A stretch of 38,352 bases of DNA from Rhodoplanes roseus (GTDB taxonomy: Bacteria; Pseudomonadota; Alphaproteobacteria; Rhizobiales; Xanthobacteraceae), in assembly GCF_003258865.1 (NCBI RefSeq), contig NZ_NPEX01000027.1:1-38352 (forward strand), in the 5' to 3' direction. Both the position numbers and the translations under genes were made by a program. Shown piece by piece: positions 16,542-25,809 of this stretch. The notes below the pieces were generated by a model, which worked only from the letters and a program-made list of their open reading frames with translations, had not been told where the DNA came from and did no database searches. Position 1 is the stretch's first letter. Every line of letters starts with the position of its first letter.

Positions 16542-16570
16542 TGTTATGATGACGTTATCCCGCGCGTCAA
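16542..16570 (-). promoter_or_regulatory. Candidate promoter of the RTX gene
   Basis: On the minus strand TTGACG (16565-16570) and ATAACA (16542-16547) are 17 bases apart, about 100 bases ahead of the RTX start. The spacer contains TAACGTCA, an 8-mer also found ahead of two other minus-strand genes. The gap 16446-17056 otherwise holds AT-rich sequence near 16545-16640 and two abutting palindromes at 16821-16838; the ORFs that cross it have no coding character. Confidence 0.45.
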
Positions 16571-17056
16571 TATGATAATTAATGAATTGCCAGTCTAATC
16601 CTGCAAATTCATTTCTCATTATCGTCATAAATCTGCACACATCGGAGGCGGCAGGTTCTACGGGAGGGACGGCGAGTGGAGTCGCGCGGTAACTTCGTGC
16701 TATTACGGCAGCGATCGGAAGCTAAACGGCGTCGTAGCGTAAATATCCGTACGTGATCACGGCCTCCGATCTCGCGTCTACTGGTCATTGCCGAGAACAG
16801 TTCGAATGTCGCTTACTTATCGCATATGCGAGATCTCGAATCGCGTCTCAGCACTGCATAGCGACATCTCTCGGGCGATGAACGCTATGGTAGGCGGAAT
16901 TCGCAGCCTTCGAGCTGCATGCTCCGGTCGATCGCTGCGGTGTAGACGTTCGTCGAGCGAGCCGGGCGACACCACAGCCGCGACGCCCTATCGACTCAGA
17001 ATCGACGTGAGCCGCGCCAACCGACGAGACGGTCGTATCCGCGAATCACGCGGCGC

Positions 17057-18352
17057 TCAGTCCGCCGTCCCCGACGAGATCGCGCGAACTCGGCGTGTGC
17101 GGAAGGATCCGGGAGCATCCGTGACGGCGGACGAGCTCGGGGATTCGTCTTTGAGAATCGACATGATCCGAGGGAGACAGACCCGTTCCGCGTCGTAGTG
17201 CTCGACGACCCGTTGGCGGGCCCGAGCGCGCATCTGCTTGAACCGGCGCGGATGTGAGAGTGCGTCGACCACGGTTTCCGCCAGCCTTTCGACGTCGAAG
17301 AAAGGAACGAGAAGACCGGTGTCCCCGTCGATCACCTCACGCACGGGTTCGGTGTCGGAGGCGATCACCAGGCCACCGGCACTCATCGCCTCCAGCAGGG
17401 ACCACGACAGAACGAACGGATACGTCCAGTAGACGTGTGCCGAGGAGAGCTGAAGGGCACTGACGAAGGCCTTGTAGGGCACGCGGCCGACGAAATGGAC
17501 CCGCTTGCGATCGATGTACGGTCCCACTTCGTCGAGCATCGCCTTTCGCCAGGAGCCGCCGCCCGGCGCCCTCACCCCGTAACCCGCGTCGTCGCCGCCG
17601 ATGATCACGATCTCGGCGTTGGGGCGCGCGGCCAGGATCGACGGCAAGGCGCGCATGAAGACGTGAAAGCCGCGCAGCGGCTCCAGGTTGCGCGACACGA
17701 ACGTGACCACCTCGTCTCCGGCTCCGAGATAGCGTCCGGACGGCAGGCGGAACCGGGCGGCGGGATCCGGCCTGATGGCGTCGGTGTCGACACCGTCGTG
17801 GACGACCCGAATCTTCTCGTGGAACTGTGCCGGATACGTCGAGCGCTGCCAGTGTGTCGGCGACAGACCGATATCGCAGTCCGCCAGCGCCAGAAGCGTC
17901 GAGGCGTTCTTCAGGTGGAGGCCGACCTGGCCGTCGAGCCCGGGCACTGGAAACTCGGGATCGAATCCGACATCGCGGTTGGTCGCGGCATAGTAGAACT
18001 CGCAATAGGTCACGATCCCGGCTTCGCGGAACATCGCGCGGAGCGGTAACGTCTCGCCCCAGCCGGGATGCGCTATGACGAGGTCGGGCACGAAGCCCGA
18101 ACTCTGCAGGGTCGTGAGAGCGTACAGCACCTCCTCGGCGCGTCGGCATTCCATATCGAAGCGCCGCGCGAAGGGATGCGTCACCGAGGTGTCGGTGTCT
18201 TGAACACCGTATTTCAAGAGTCGGACGCCACCGACCCCACGCGCCGTCCGGGTGCCGACCGCGGCGACCGAATTCTCCGGATCCCGAACCAAGCTGCGTG
18301 CGAGATGCTTGAACTGGGCGGGGAAATTGTTGTGGACGAACAGGACTTTCAT
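17057..18352 (-). CDS. GT4 family glycosyltransferase
   Basis: The 431-residue product opens MKVLFVHNNFPAQFKHLARS, a start shared by a GT4 subgroup whose N-terminal domain often reads HxNFPxQ. The donor-binding half shows IRVVHDGVDTDAIRPD, VTFVSRNLEPLRGFHVFMRA, VHFVGRVPYKAFVSALQ and the end block LSWSLLEAMSAGGLVIASDT with EPVREVIDGDTG, giving the expected two Glu. A second Met 20 residues upstream (18412) lies in sequence with no coding look, so ATG 18352 is preferred. It stands alone: 611 bases separate it from the RTX gene and a divergent gene starts 229 bases upstream. It could act on the polysaccharide or on a glycan linked to the surface protein; not decidable here. Confidence 0.87.
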   Translation of the reverse strand: MKVLFVHNNFPAQFKHLARSLVRDPENSVAAVGTRTARGVGGVRLLKYGVQDTDTSVTHPFARRFDMECRRAEEVLYALTTLQSSGFVPDLVIAHPGWGETLPLRAMFREAGIVTYCEFYYAATNRDVGFDPEFPVPGLDGQVGLHLKNASTLLALADCDIGLSPTHWQRSTYPAQFHEKIRVVHDGVDTDAIRPDPAARFRLPSGRYLGAGDEVVTFVSRNLEPLRGFHVFMRALPSILAARPNAEIVIIGGDDAGYGVRAPGGGSWRKAMLDEVGPYIDRKRVHFVGRVPYKAFVSALQLSSAHVYWTYPFVLSWSLLEAMSAGGLVIASDTEPVREVIDGDTGLLVPFFDVERLAETVVDALSHPRRFKQMRARARQRVVEHYDAERVCLPRIMSILKDESPSSSAVTDAPGSFRTRRVRAISSGTAD

Positions 18353-18580
18353 CGGTGGAGAACGGTGCCTCGAATCTAATATGTTGTGCAACTCGAACGA
18401 ACGCGCCACCATGTGTTACATATCACTTTCCCGGTGAGAACTACCATGGCCGGCTTCCGTCGCGTGCGTGTCGTCGTATCGTATCATTACGTCGCTCGAA
18501 CGGGGCGACACGAGAAGAACCGGCCGCAAGTCGCGTTTCGGAGCTGCACAACTCTAGTGTCGTAGGGGGAATGGGCTGCC

Positions 18581-19468
18581 ATGGCGGTCGTGAAGGGCCA
18601 GAGAAAGCCGGTCGACATCGGGCGCGGAGTGTTTCTCCTTCGCTACGAGAGCGCTGACGACCAAGGTCGGCCGCCCAGTGTTCGGGTGCACGCCGAAACT
18701 GCGGGTCCCGAAGTCCTGCTCGAGCCGGACGCCGATGGGCCGGTGCTCTGGCAGCCCGGATCGAGCCTCGTGATCCGGGCGCAGAAGCCCGGCCGCGTCG
18801 ACGTGGAGGTGGTGCCTTCCCGTCCGGGCGGCTCCGTCGCGGCGCGCGTCAAGCTCGAGAAGATATCGCAGGGCGAACCGGACCGGCAGGCCGCGACGAC
18901 CAGAGCGACGGACGACCCCCGTGTCTTCGACGGCTTTCAGCTGCTCGGCCATGTGGCCGGCATCGGCGATGTCGCGGTGGGCCCGAACGAGTGGGTGGCG
19001 GGTCCGCGGGCGCCGTCCCGAATCGAGGGTATCGCGATCGAATGGCCCAACAAGCCGAAGGGCGTCGAGCTCCGCTATGCGGTGAAGTTCACGGGCCCTC
19101 GCGGATCGCAGCCCGGGCAGAGCAAGATGACGCCGTGCGGACGCTTCGCCGGCACGCGCGGCCGCGCCCTTCCGGTGAGCGGAGTCATACTGGAGATCGA
19201 TGGCGGCAGCGACAATCTCGAGCTGTCGGTCGAGGCGCTGTTTCTCGGTTCTGCGCCGATGCGCACCAGCGGAAAACGCGTGGTCCTCTCGGGATCCACG
19301 GGCCGGGAACCGATGGTCGGATTGAGGGTCGAGCTGAGCGAGCCGCCGCCGGTCGCCAAGGTTCCGGTCCTCGCCACGTCCCGGCCGACGCTCGCGGCGA
19401 CCGCAGAGCCGATCGCCCGGCCGAGCGGACGGGTGCGCGTGTTCCGGAGTCCGGCCAGGCAGTCCTGA
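18581..19468 (+). CDS. Uncharacterised protein with two ChW-like modules
   Basis: A 295-residue protein with no signal peptide or membrane segment. Residues about 15-95 form a beta-rich domain with no recognised family. Two later segments resemble the hydrophobic-W (ChW) repeat pattern: GHVAGIGDVAVGPNEWVAG followed by RIEGIAIEW (123-155), and LRYAVKFTG followed by CGRFAGTRGRALPVSGVILE (164-205). ChW repeats normally occur in exported Gram-positive proteins, so the match is tentative. A Pro/Ala/Arg-rich tail ends the protein. A GGGGGAA stretch lies upstream of ATG 18581. It leads a plus-strand group with two very large GT2 proteins, starting 100 bases before the next gene, so a role in surface glycosylation is possible but not shown. 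Confidence 0.65.
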   Translation: MAVVKGQRKPVDIGRGVFLLRYESADDQGRPPSVRVHAETAGPEVLLEPDADGPVLWQPGSSLVIRAQKPGRVDVEVVPSRPGGSVAARVKLEKISQGEPDRQAATTRATDDPRVFDGFQLLGHVAGIGDVAVGPNEWVAGPRAPSRIEGIAIEWPNKPKGVELRYAVKFTGPRGSQPGQSKMTPCGRFAGTRGRALPVSGVILEIDGGSDNLELSVEALFLGSAPMRTSGKRVVLSGSTGREPMVGLRVELSEPPPVAKVPVLATSRPTLAATAEPIARPSGRVRVFRSPARQS

Positions 19469-19568
19469 TCCGGCCGGCCGATGCAAGGCCCACGCGGCGT
19501 AGCGAGAACAGCATGCCGGCCGCACCCCATACGCCCACGCCTTGTCCGGACCCACCCAGGATGGAGGA

Positions 19569-22133
19569 ATGCTGCGAAATCCGACCCTATTCGACGAACC
19601 GCACCCCAGGGCCCTCGAGCTGCTCGCTGCCCGGGCGTTGTCGGCCGGCGACGATGCGCGCGCCTTCGCATTCTCGGACCGCCGCTGCAGGATCGCGCCG
19701 GCGCCACAGGCCCACAGCTACCTGCTTCGCGCAGAGGCGGCCTTCCGTCTCGGGCTCGTAGAGTGGGCGCTGGAGGACTGCAGGCGCGCGCTGGACATCG
19801 CACCCGAGAACATCGCGGCGTGCCGCCGCATGCTGGCCTGGAGCGCCGGGGCGGAGCAGCACAAGGCAGCCCGCGCTCTGCTGGCGAACGACGACGATGT
19901 CGACGTCCTCCGCAAAGCCCTGGCTATCGTCTGGTCGATGGGCGAAACGTCGTTCGCGACTGTGGTGGTCCTCGACGACGTGATCCGCGGCTGGGCCGCT
20001 TGGCGGAGTGATGCGACGCTCGAGATCGCGGTTCACGGCGACACCGGCGATCGCACCGTGACGGTGGTCCCGGCCGACCCCTTCAACCGGCTGAGCGACG
20101 CCGAAACCCGCGTCGCGGCATTCGACATTCCCCGAGAGCCCTCATCCGGTCCCCAGAGCGTGGTGCTCGCGCTCGACGGCGAGACGATCCATGCGGTGCG
20201 AGGCGCCGCGACCAAGGCCGTCAAACGGTCCCGCACCGCCCCGGCCGTCCCGGCCGCACCGGCACCGGGCGTCCGCGTGTTTGCCGGCGAGCTGCGCCCC
20301 ACGGCCGTGATCGTCCCGGTCTATCAGGACTTCGAAGCGACGCGCCTCTGCCTTCACCATCTCCTGCCCGAGCTCGGAGGCCCGGTCCGCGCGATCGTGG
20401 TGAACGACGCCAGTCCCGATCGGCGGATCCACCGCCATCTCCAATCCCTGGCCGGCACGCCGTCGCTCGAGCTTCTGATCAACCAGCACAATCTCGGATT
20501 CGTTGGTGCCGTGAACCGCGCGCTCGCCCGTGTCGATGACGAGGACGTCGTGCTGCTCAATGCCGACACGATCGTGCCGCCCGGCTTCCTGGACCGGCTC
20601 GCAGCCGCGGCCTATGCGGCGCCGGATATCGGCACCGTGATGCCGCTCTCGAACAATGGCGAGTTCGCGAGCTTTCCCACCCCGAACGAGGTCAACCCAC
20701 TCCCACGCACGGACGAGATCATCCGCCTCGACGAGCTCGCGGCGGACGTGAATCTCGGCGCCGTCGTCGACGTGCCGAGCGGGATCGGTTTCTGCCTCTA
20801 TATCACGGCGGCCTGCGCCTCGGCCGTCGGCCCGCTGCACGATCGCTTCCATCGCGGCTATCTCGAGGATGTGGACTTCTGCCTGCGCGCCCGCGCGCTC
20901 GGCTTCCGTAATGTCTGTGCGGCCTCGGTCTATGTGGGTCACGCCGGATCGCGCTCGTTCCGCGAGGAGAAGCGCTCGCTCGTCCTCCGCAACCTCGACA
21001 TTCTCGACACGCGCTTCCCGTCCTATCGCACCGAGTGCCTCGCCTATGTCGAGGCCGATCCGCTTCGGGCGGCCCGCGCCGCGATCGAGCTGGCCGCGCT
21101 CGAGGCGAACCATCCGGTTCTGATCGTCCGTGGTGGCGGCGCGATCGGCGCAGTCGCGCATGCACGGGGCCGTCGGATTTCGCACGGCGACACACCCGTC
21201 CTGCTCCTCACGGTCGGAACGGCCCGCGGCGAGACGACCGTGACGATGTCGGATCCGGTCGGCGGAGCACCGCAGTCCCTGCGGTTCGGGATCGATACGG
21301 CGGACGACCGCGCCGCTCTCGAGGCGGTGCTGCGCCACGTTTCGCCGGCCCGAATCGAGATCGTGGACCCGCGCGCCGTCACCCCCGAGCTTCTGGAGCT
21401 GTTCCGCGCTCTCGCAGCCCCGCTCCACCTCGTGATCGCCGATGCCGGGCTGGCCTGTCCGCCCGGCATCGCCTTTCGTCCAGAGTTCACGCCGTGGGTG
21501 CGGGAGGGATCGCAGGTCGGGACGGACACGATCGGGAGCGCGCGGTGGGTCCAGACGTGGCGCGAGGTCGCGGAACGGGCCGACCGGGTCATCGCGCCGT
21601 GCGAAGAAGCCTTGCAGTTCGCACGCCGGATCACACCCGGCCGCCAGGCGGAGCTGGAGCCGTGGACCGACCCTCCCCGCCCTGCCACGGCGGCGTTCCG
21701 GCCCGACGCGACGACGGTGCAGCGCCTCGGCGTGGTGGCGGTCCGCGGCAACGCTGCCGAGCTCCGCATGATCCGAGCCATCGCGGCCGAGCTCCGGCGT
21801 GACCGGCCCGCCACCGAATTGGTCGTGCTCGGCTGGACGCTCGACGATGCCTGTCTCCTGCGTTCCGGAAACGTCTTCGTCAGCGGCCGGGTGGATCCCG
21901 ACGAACTCGATGCGCTGGTCGTCGCCTATGGACTGTCCCATCTGCTGACCGGGCTGGGCGAGCCACTGTTCGGCCACCCGCTGGTCGAGGGCACTCTCGC
22001 CGCCGCTCGTCCCGTCGCACGGCTCGACTGGTCCTTCGGAACAACGGAGAGCCGGGACGGTGATCTCCTGATCGATCCGCGGCTCGGTGAGCCGCAGATG
22101 GTCGCGCTCCTCCGCGCGTGGATGGTCCGGTGA
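19569..22133 (+). CDS. Large multidomain GT2 glycosyltransferase with TPR-like N-terminus
   Basis: About 854 residues in three parts. Residues about 14-110 are helical with a TPR-like pair (AEAAFRLGLVEWALEDCRRA then LDIAPEN). Residues about 244-500 are a GT2 domain: TAVIVPVYQDFEATRLCL, IVVNDASPD (277-284), LLNADTIVPPGF (DxD-like, 330-340), VPSGIGFCLYI and GYLEDVDFCLRARALG. Residues about 500-854 look like one half of a GT-B fold, with VVAVRGNAAELRMIRAIA and TELVVLGWTLDD, but without the usual catalytic glutamates that I can identify. ATG 19569 is chosen for an AGGA site seven bases upstream; the longer TTG start at 19542 is unlikely. The stop overlaps the GTG start of the next gene. It probably adds one or more sugars; substrate unknown. 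Confidence 0.82.
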   Translation: MLRNPTLFDEPHPRALELLAARALSAGDDARAFAFSDRRCRIAPAPQAHSYLLRAEAAFRLGLVEWALEDCRRALDIAPENIAACRRMLAWSAGAEQHKAARALLANDDDVDVLRKALAIVWSMGETSFATVVVLDDVIRGWAAWRSDATLEIAVHGDTGDRTVTVVPADPFNRLSDAETRVAAFDIPREPSSGPQSVVLALDGETIHAVRGAATKAVKRSRTAPAVPAAPAPGVRVFAGELRPTAVIVPVYQDFEATRLCLHHLLPELGGPVRAIVVNDASPDRRIHRHLQSLAGTPSLELLINQHNLGFVGAVNRALARVDDEDVVLLNADTIVPPGFLDRLAAAAYAAPDIGTVMPLSNNGEFASFPTPNEVNPLPRTDEIIRLDELAADVNLGAVVDVPSGIGFCLYITAACASAVGPLHDRFHRGYLEDVDFCLRARALGFRNVCAASVYVGHAGSRSFREEKRSLVLRNLDILDTRFPSYRTECLAYVEADPLRAARAAIELAALEANHPVLIVRGGGAIGAVAHARGRRISHGDTPVLLLTVGTARGETTVTMSDPVGGAPQSLRFGIDTADDRAALEAVLRHVSPARIEIVDPRAVTPELLELFRALAAPLHLVIADAGLACPPGIAFRPEFTPWVREGSQVGTDTIGSARWVQTWREVAERADRVIAPCEEALQFARRITPGRQAELEPWTDPPRPATAAFRPDATTVQRLGVVAVRGNAAELRMIRAIAAELRRDRPATELVVLGWTLDDACLLRSGNVFVSGRVDPDELDALVVAYGLSHLLTGLGEPLFGHPLVEGTLAAARPVARLDWSFGTTESRDGDLLIDPRLGEPQMVALLRAWMVR

Positions 22134-24490
22134 CGACGCCCCTCGCGAAACAACGAAGCGAGCCGGATCCGACCCCCGTCAAGGGCTGGTTCGCCAGAAC
22201 GGACGAACGGCTGTTCTCCGGCTATGTTCTGGACCGCTCGGATCCGTCACGTCGTTTCGTGGTCGAGCTTGTGATCGACGGCATCGCTGTGAGCTCGATG
22301 CGTGCCGACATTCCGGTCGATGATCCGGTCGCGCGCGAAGTGGGAGACGGCTGCTTCGGCTTCGTCTTCGCGCCGGCCACGACGCTCCTGGCCGATGCCG
22401 GCATGGTCGAAGCCCGAATCGCCAATCTCGACATCCGCATCGGTGATCCGATCGCCGTCCGCGCGTCCCACCGTTCGAGCGCGAATGTCACGGGAGCCGG
22501 CACCGTACGCTGGCTCGGCGGCTTGCGCTTCTCGGGCTGGATCGCCCCCAACGCGGAGGACGCGTTCGAGGTGTTCGTCGAGGTCGACGGAGAGCCGATC
22601 ACCACGGTCACGGCCACTGGCTGGGCTCAGTCGAGTGCGGCTCCGAACGATCGACGGCCGGTGCGGGCGTTCCAGTTTCATGTACCGGAACGGTTCGCCG
22701 ATGGCGCCGTTCATCGCCTGGTCGTCACGGGTCCGGACGGTGTCGATTTTCCGGAATGCCCCCTGGCCTTCGTGGCGTTTCCCGATGGGCTCGCCCGGAC
22801 TATGGATGGATTGACGGCACTCGACAGCGAACGCCTCCGCGGCGAGATGTTCGACCGTCTGGTCCCGGCGTCGCTGCCGATGAGCGCCTATCCGGAGTGG
22901 CTCGAGCGCTTCCCGCTCGAACCACCGGCGCCGGTGGCGATCCAGCTCGCGGTCGTGATGGTCGGCCCTGGATCAGTCGAGGACACGCTGGCCGGCCTGG
23001 GCGACCAGACCCATCCGAACTGGATCGCGGCAGCGCTCCCGGCCGAGGACGAGGCGGTCGCGTTCGAGGCCGCGGCGTTGCGCGACTTTCTGTCGGCGGA
23101 TGCGCGAGAAGCCAGCCACGTCGTCTTCGTCCTCGCCGGAACCGAGCTCGCCCCGACAGCACTGGCCCGCATCGCCGCCGTGTTCTGCGGCGCCCCCGCG
23201 ACGCCGGCCGTATACTGCGACTTCGATCTGGCGAGCCGCGACGGCTCGCCGTGGCCGCTGGCGCTCTCGGCCTTCGATTACGAGCGCATGCTGGAGCAAG
23301 GCGGCGGTGCGTATCTGTTCGCCGTCGACCACGGCCGCGCCGCACGGGCAGCGGCTGCCGGCGCAGACACGTTGTTCAGGCTGTTCAACAGTGTGCTGGA
23401 CGACCCCGCGACCCCGGCCGACGAGATCGTGCACCTTCCGGGGACGGCCGGAACGCTCCCGATGCTCCCGCCCGTCTCGCCGCGCGCTCTCGTCGCGGCG
23501 ACCGATGCGCATCTGCGTGCACGAGGTATCAGGGCCGAGGTGACGGCCTCGGCAGGGCGACTGTTTCCCAGCGTGCATGTCGTGCGCAAGGTCGAGGCCT
23601 CGGACGTGACGGTGGTGATTCCGACGCGTGACCGCCACGATCTGCTGCGCCGCTGCATTGAATCGATCGAGGACGCAGTCGCAGGTGCGAACGGCCGTAT
23701 CCTCGTGGTCGACAACGACTCGAGCGATCCCGAAGCCGTCCGATACCTGTCCAACCTCTCCTCGCGACGCGTCTCCGTCCTGCACGCGCCAGGACCGTTC
23801 AACTACGCACGCCTCAACAACTTGGCCGTGGCGGCGAGCACGAGCACGCAAATCTGCCTCCTCAACAATGACATCGAGGCGCGGGATCAGGACTGGCTTC
23901 CCGAGATGCTGTCGCGCCTCGCCGATCCCGGTGTCGGTGCCGTCGGTGCGCTGCTGGTATGGCCGAGCGGCGTCGTGCAACACGGCGGCGTCGTGCTGGG
24001 ACCGGGCTTTCGAGCAGCCCACGCCTTCACGGACCGGACCGAGGAGGACTCCGGCTACGCGGACCTTCTGCAGGTGGCGCACGAATGCAGTGCCGTCACG
24101 GCGGCCTGCCTTTTGACCCGGCGTGCCGATTGGATTGCGGTCGGCGGACTCGACGAGGTGTTCTTTCCGGTCAACTTCAACGACGTCGACTATTGCCTGA
24201 AGCTGCGGGCCCGTGGCCGGCGCGTGGTCCTGACACCGCACGCGCGGCTCCTGCACCGCGAGTCGGCGAGCCGCGGCCGCGACGACCGCCCGGACCGTGC
24301 CGCGCGCTACGAGCGCGAGCTGAGGATGCTACGCTCACGGTGGGGCGAGGTTCTGGCGGCCGATCCGTTCTACAACCCGGTTCTTTCGCTCGACCCGGTT
24401 CCCTACTCGGCGCTGGCGTGGCCGCCGCGCGAGCGCCATGGACGAAGCGCCACGACCCCCGGTCCGGCGGACGTACCGGACGGCTTCTGA
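22130..24490 (+). CDS. Large GT2 glycosyltransferase with a degenerate first GT2 domain
   Basis: About 786 residues, starting at GTG 22130, which overlaps the previous stop (GTGA). Residues 18-115 and 125-215 are two copies of a beta module (LFSGYVLDRSDPSRRFVVE and RFSGWIAPNAEDAFEVFVE). Residues about 256-480 align by layout with the first GT2 domain of tandem-GT2 polysaccharide proteins (PEWLERFPLEPP, GDQTHPNWIAAAL, YCDFDLASRDGSPWPL) but lack the usual Asp motifs, so this copy is probably inactive. Residues about 493-715 are an intact GT2: VTVVIPTRDRHDLLRRCI, LVVDNDSSD, FNYARLNNLAV, LLNNDIEA and FNDVDYCLKLRARG, ending in LHRESASRG. The last part, DPFYNPVLSL, matches the family end. Function: sugar transfer to a surface glycan, substrate unknown. 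Confidence 0.85.
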   Translation: MTTPLAKQRSEPDPTPVKGWFARTDERLFSGYVLDRSDPSRRFVVELVIDGIAVSSMRADIPVDDPVAREVGDGCFGFVFAPATTLLADAGMVEARIANLDIRIGDPIAVRASHRSSANVTGAGTVRWLGGLRFSGWIAPNAEDAFEVFVEVDGEPITTVTATGWAQSSAAPNDRRPVRAFQFHVPERFADGAVHRLVVTGPDGVDFPECPLAFVAFPDGLARTMDGLTALDSERLRGEMFDRLVPASLPMSAYPEWLERFPLEPPAPVAIQLAVVMVGPGSVEDTLAGLGDQTHPNWIAAALPAEDEAVAFEAAALRDFLSADAREASHVVFVLAGTELAPTALARIAAVFCGAPATPAVYCDFDLASRDGSPWPLALSAFDYERMLEQGGGAYLFAVDHGRAARAAAAGADTLFRLFNSVLDDPATPADEIVHLPGTAGTLPMLPPVSPRALVAATDAHLRARGIRAEVTASAGRLFPSVHVVRKVEASDVTVVIPTRDRHDLLRRCIESIEDAVAGANGRILVVDNDSSDPEAVRYLSNLSSRRVSVLHAPGPFNYARLNNLAVAASTSTQICLLNNDIEARDQDWLPEMLSRLADPGVGAVGALLVWPSGVVQHGGVVLGPGFRAAHAFTDRTEEDSGYADLLQVAHECSAVTAACLLTRRADWIAVGGLDEVFFPVNFNDVDYCLKLRARGRRVVLTPHARLLHRESASRGRDDRPDRAARYERELRMLRSRWGEVLAADPFYNPVLSLDPVPYSALAWPPRERHGRSATTPGPADVPDGF

Positions 24491-24512
24491 TCGGACGGAA
24501 GCCCGTTCCGGG

Positions 24513-25805
24513 TCACCGATCGGGCGTGTAGCCGGATGCAGCGCCCAAGCCTTCCGACCCGTCCGGGCCGATCGGCGCGGACCGATCCAGCGTCGAGAAC
24601 GCATGGTCGAGTGCGGACAGGATCGCGCCGCGATCCCAGCGCTGCTCGGCGCAGCGCCGCGCTCCCGCGCCCAGCGAGGCGCGGAGATCGGCATCACCCG
24701 CGAGGCGCATGACGGCGTCGGCGAGGTCGTCGGCTCGACCGGGCCTGATCACGAGCCCAGCCCCTTCGGCCTCGCACGCGATCCCGGTCCCGCGGTCCGC
24801 CATCACCACGATCGGTCGACCCGAGGCTAGCATTCCAGAGAGCTTCGAGGGCAGGACGAGATCCGCCGCCTCCGGACGCTGCGGCATCAGGTGGATATCC
24901 GCCGTGTTGAGGAGCTCGGCCAATCGGCCGGTCGGCTGAAGATCCAGGAAGCGGACGTTATCGAGGCCCTGCGCCAGGCGCTGGAGCTCGTCCCGGTGCG
25001 GCCCGTTTCCACACAGCACGAAGCATACGCGCACATCGGTGTCGCGCAGCGAAGCAGCCGCCTGGACGATGAGGTCGAGGCCCTGCTTGTGCGACATCGC
25101 TCCGGAATAGAGCGCGACGATGTCGGTGGGCGTCAGCCCGAGCTCGGACCTGAGCGCCGTTTCCCGGCTGCCCGGCCGGATCGCCTCGACATCGACCCAG
25201 TTGCGGAGCTCGTAGAGGCGGTGCCGGGCGACACCCTTTTGCTCCAGCCTCGCGATCATCTGGGGCGAAATCGTCGAGACCCTATCGAATGCACCCAGAA
25301 TGCGACGCTCCACCGCGAGCATCAGCTTCCTCAAGCGGCCGTCTTCCAGAAGGCCCAGGCCGAAGGCGGCGTCGATCTCGAGATCCTGCAGGTGAAGCCA
25401 AGAGGTTGCGCCGGAGAGCCGAGCCGCCAACGCGGCCACCGGCGCCGACAGCAGCGACGGCGCCACGGCGAGCACGATGCCGGGACGCCAGGACATCGCC
25501 GTCGTCAAAAGCGGGACGGCGCTCGACGCAGCAAAGGAGCCGTGATGAACGAGGCGCTTGGCCCCGGAGGGGCGCGCCGGCACGTAGATCGGAGAGCGAA
25601 CGATCCGCACGCCGCGCTTCGTCTCGCGGCGGTGGAACCATGTCCGGTGCTCCGGCGGTGTATGCCAGGCCGGGTAATACGGGGGGGCGGTGACGATCCG
25701 AACCTCGTGACCGAGATCGACGAGGGTCTCGCACAGCTCGGTGTTGTACTTGGGTACACCGATCAGATCGGGCGCGTAATTGATGCCGCAGACCAGGATG
25801 CGCAT
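24513..25805 (-). CDS. WcaI-like GT4 glycosyltransferase
   Basis: This 430-residue protein opens MRILVCGINYAPDLIGVPKY, then VRIVTAPPYYPAWH, both characteristic of the WcaI family of colanic-acid-type fucosyl or hexosyl transferases. Further blocks are WLHLQDLEIDAAFGLGLL, VSTISPQMIARLEQKGV, YSGAMSHKQGLDLIVQAA and ADLVLPSKLSGMLASGRPIV, typical of GT4 donor binding. It acts on the lipid-linked repeat unit at the inner membrane; the sugar is not known. It is convergent with the large GT2 gene (22-base gap, no terminator seen). A candidate 45-codon ORF ends four bases ahead of its ATG. The family call is strong, the exact step is not. Confidence 0.88.
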   Translation of the reverse strand: MRILVCGINYAPDLIGVPKYNTELCETLVDLGHEVRIVTAPPYYPAWHTPPEHRTWFHRRETKRGVRIVRSPIYVPARPSGAKRLVHHGSFAASSAVPLLTTAMSWRPGIVLAVAPSLLSAPVAALAARLSGATSWLHLQDLEIDAAFGLGLLEDGRLRKLMLAVERRILGAFDRVSTISPQMIARLEQKGVARHRLYELRNWVDVEAIRPGSRETALRSELGLTPTDIVALYSGAMSHKQGLDLIVQAAASLRDTDVRVCFVLCGNGPHRDELQRLAQGLDNVRFLDLQPTGRLAELLNTADIHLMPQRPEAADLVLPSKLSGMLASGRPIVVMADRGTGIACEAEGAGLVIRPGRADDLADAVMRLAGDADLRASLGAGARRCAEQRWDRGAILSALDHAFSTLDRSAPIGPDGSEGLGAASGYTPDR

Positions 25806-25809
25806 CGGA

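Noticed and set aside
14598-16598. 666-codon plus-strand frame opposite the RTX gene, with periodic sequence
   Set aside because: Its repeats are the complement of the RTX repeats; the RTX reading has the nonapeptides and secretion signal.
16788-17198. 136-codon plus-strand frame in the gap upstream of the RTX gene
   Set aside because: Ser/Arg-rich, no domain, overlaps the end of the real GT4 gene on the other strand.
18454-18487. TATCAT upstream of the ChW-like gene as a -10 element
   Set aside because: No acceptable -35 hexamer at 16-18 bases upstream.
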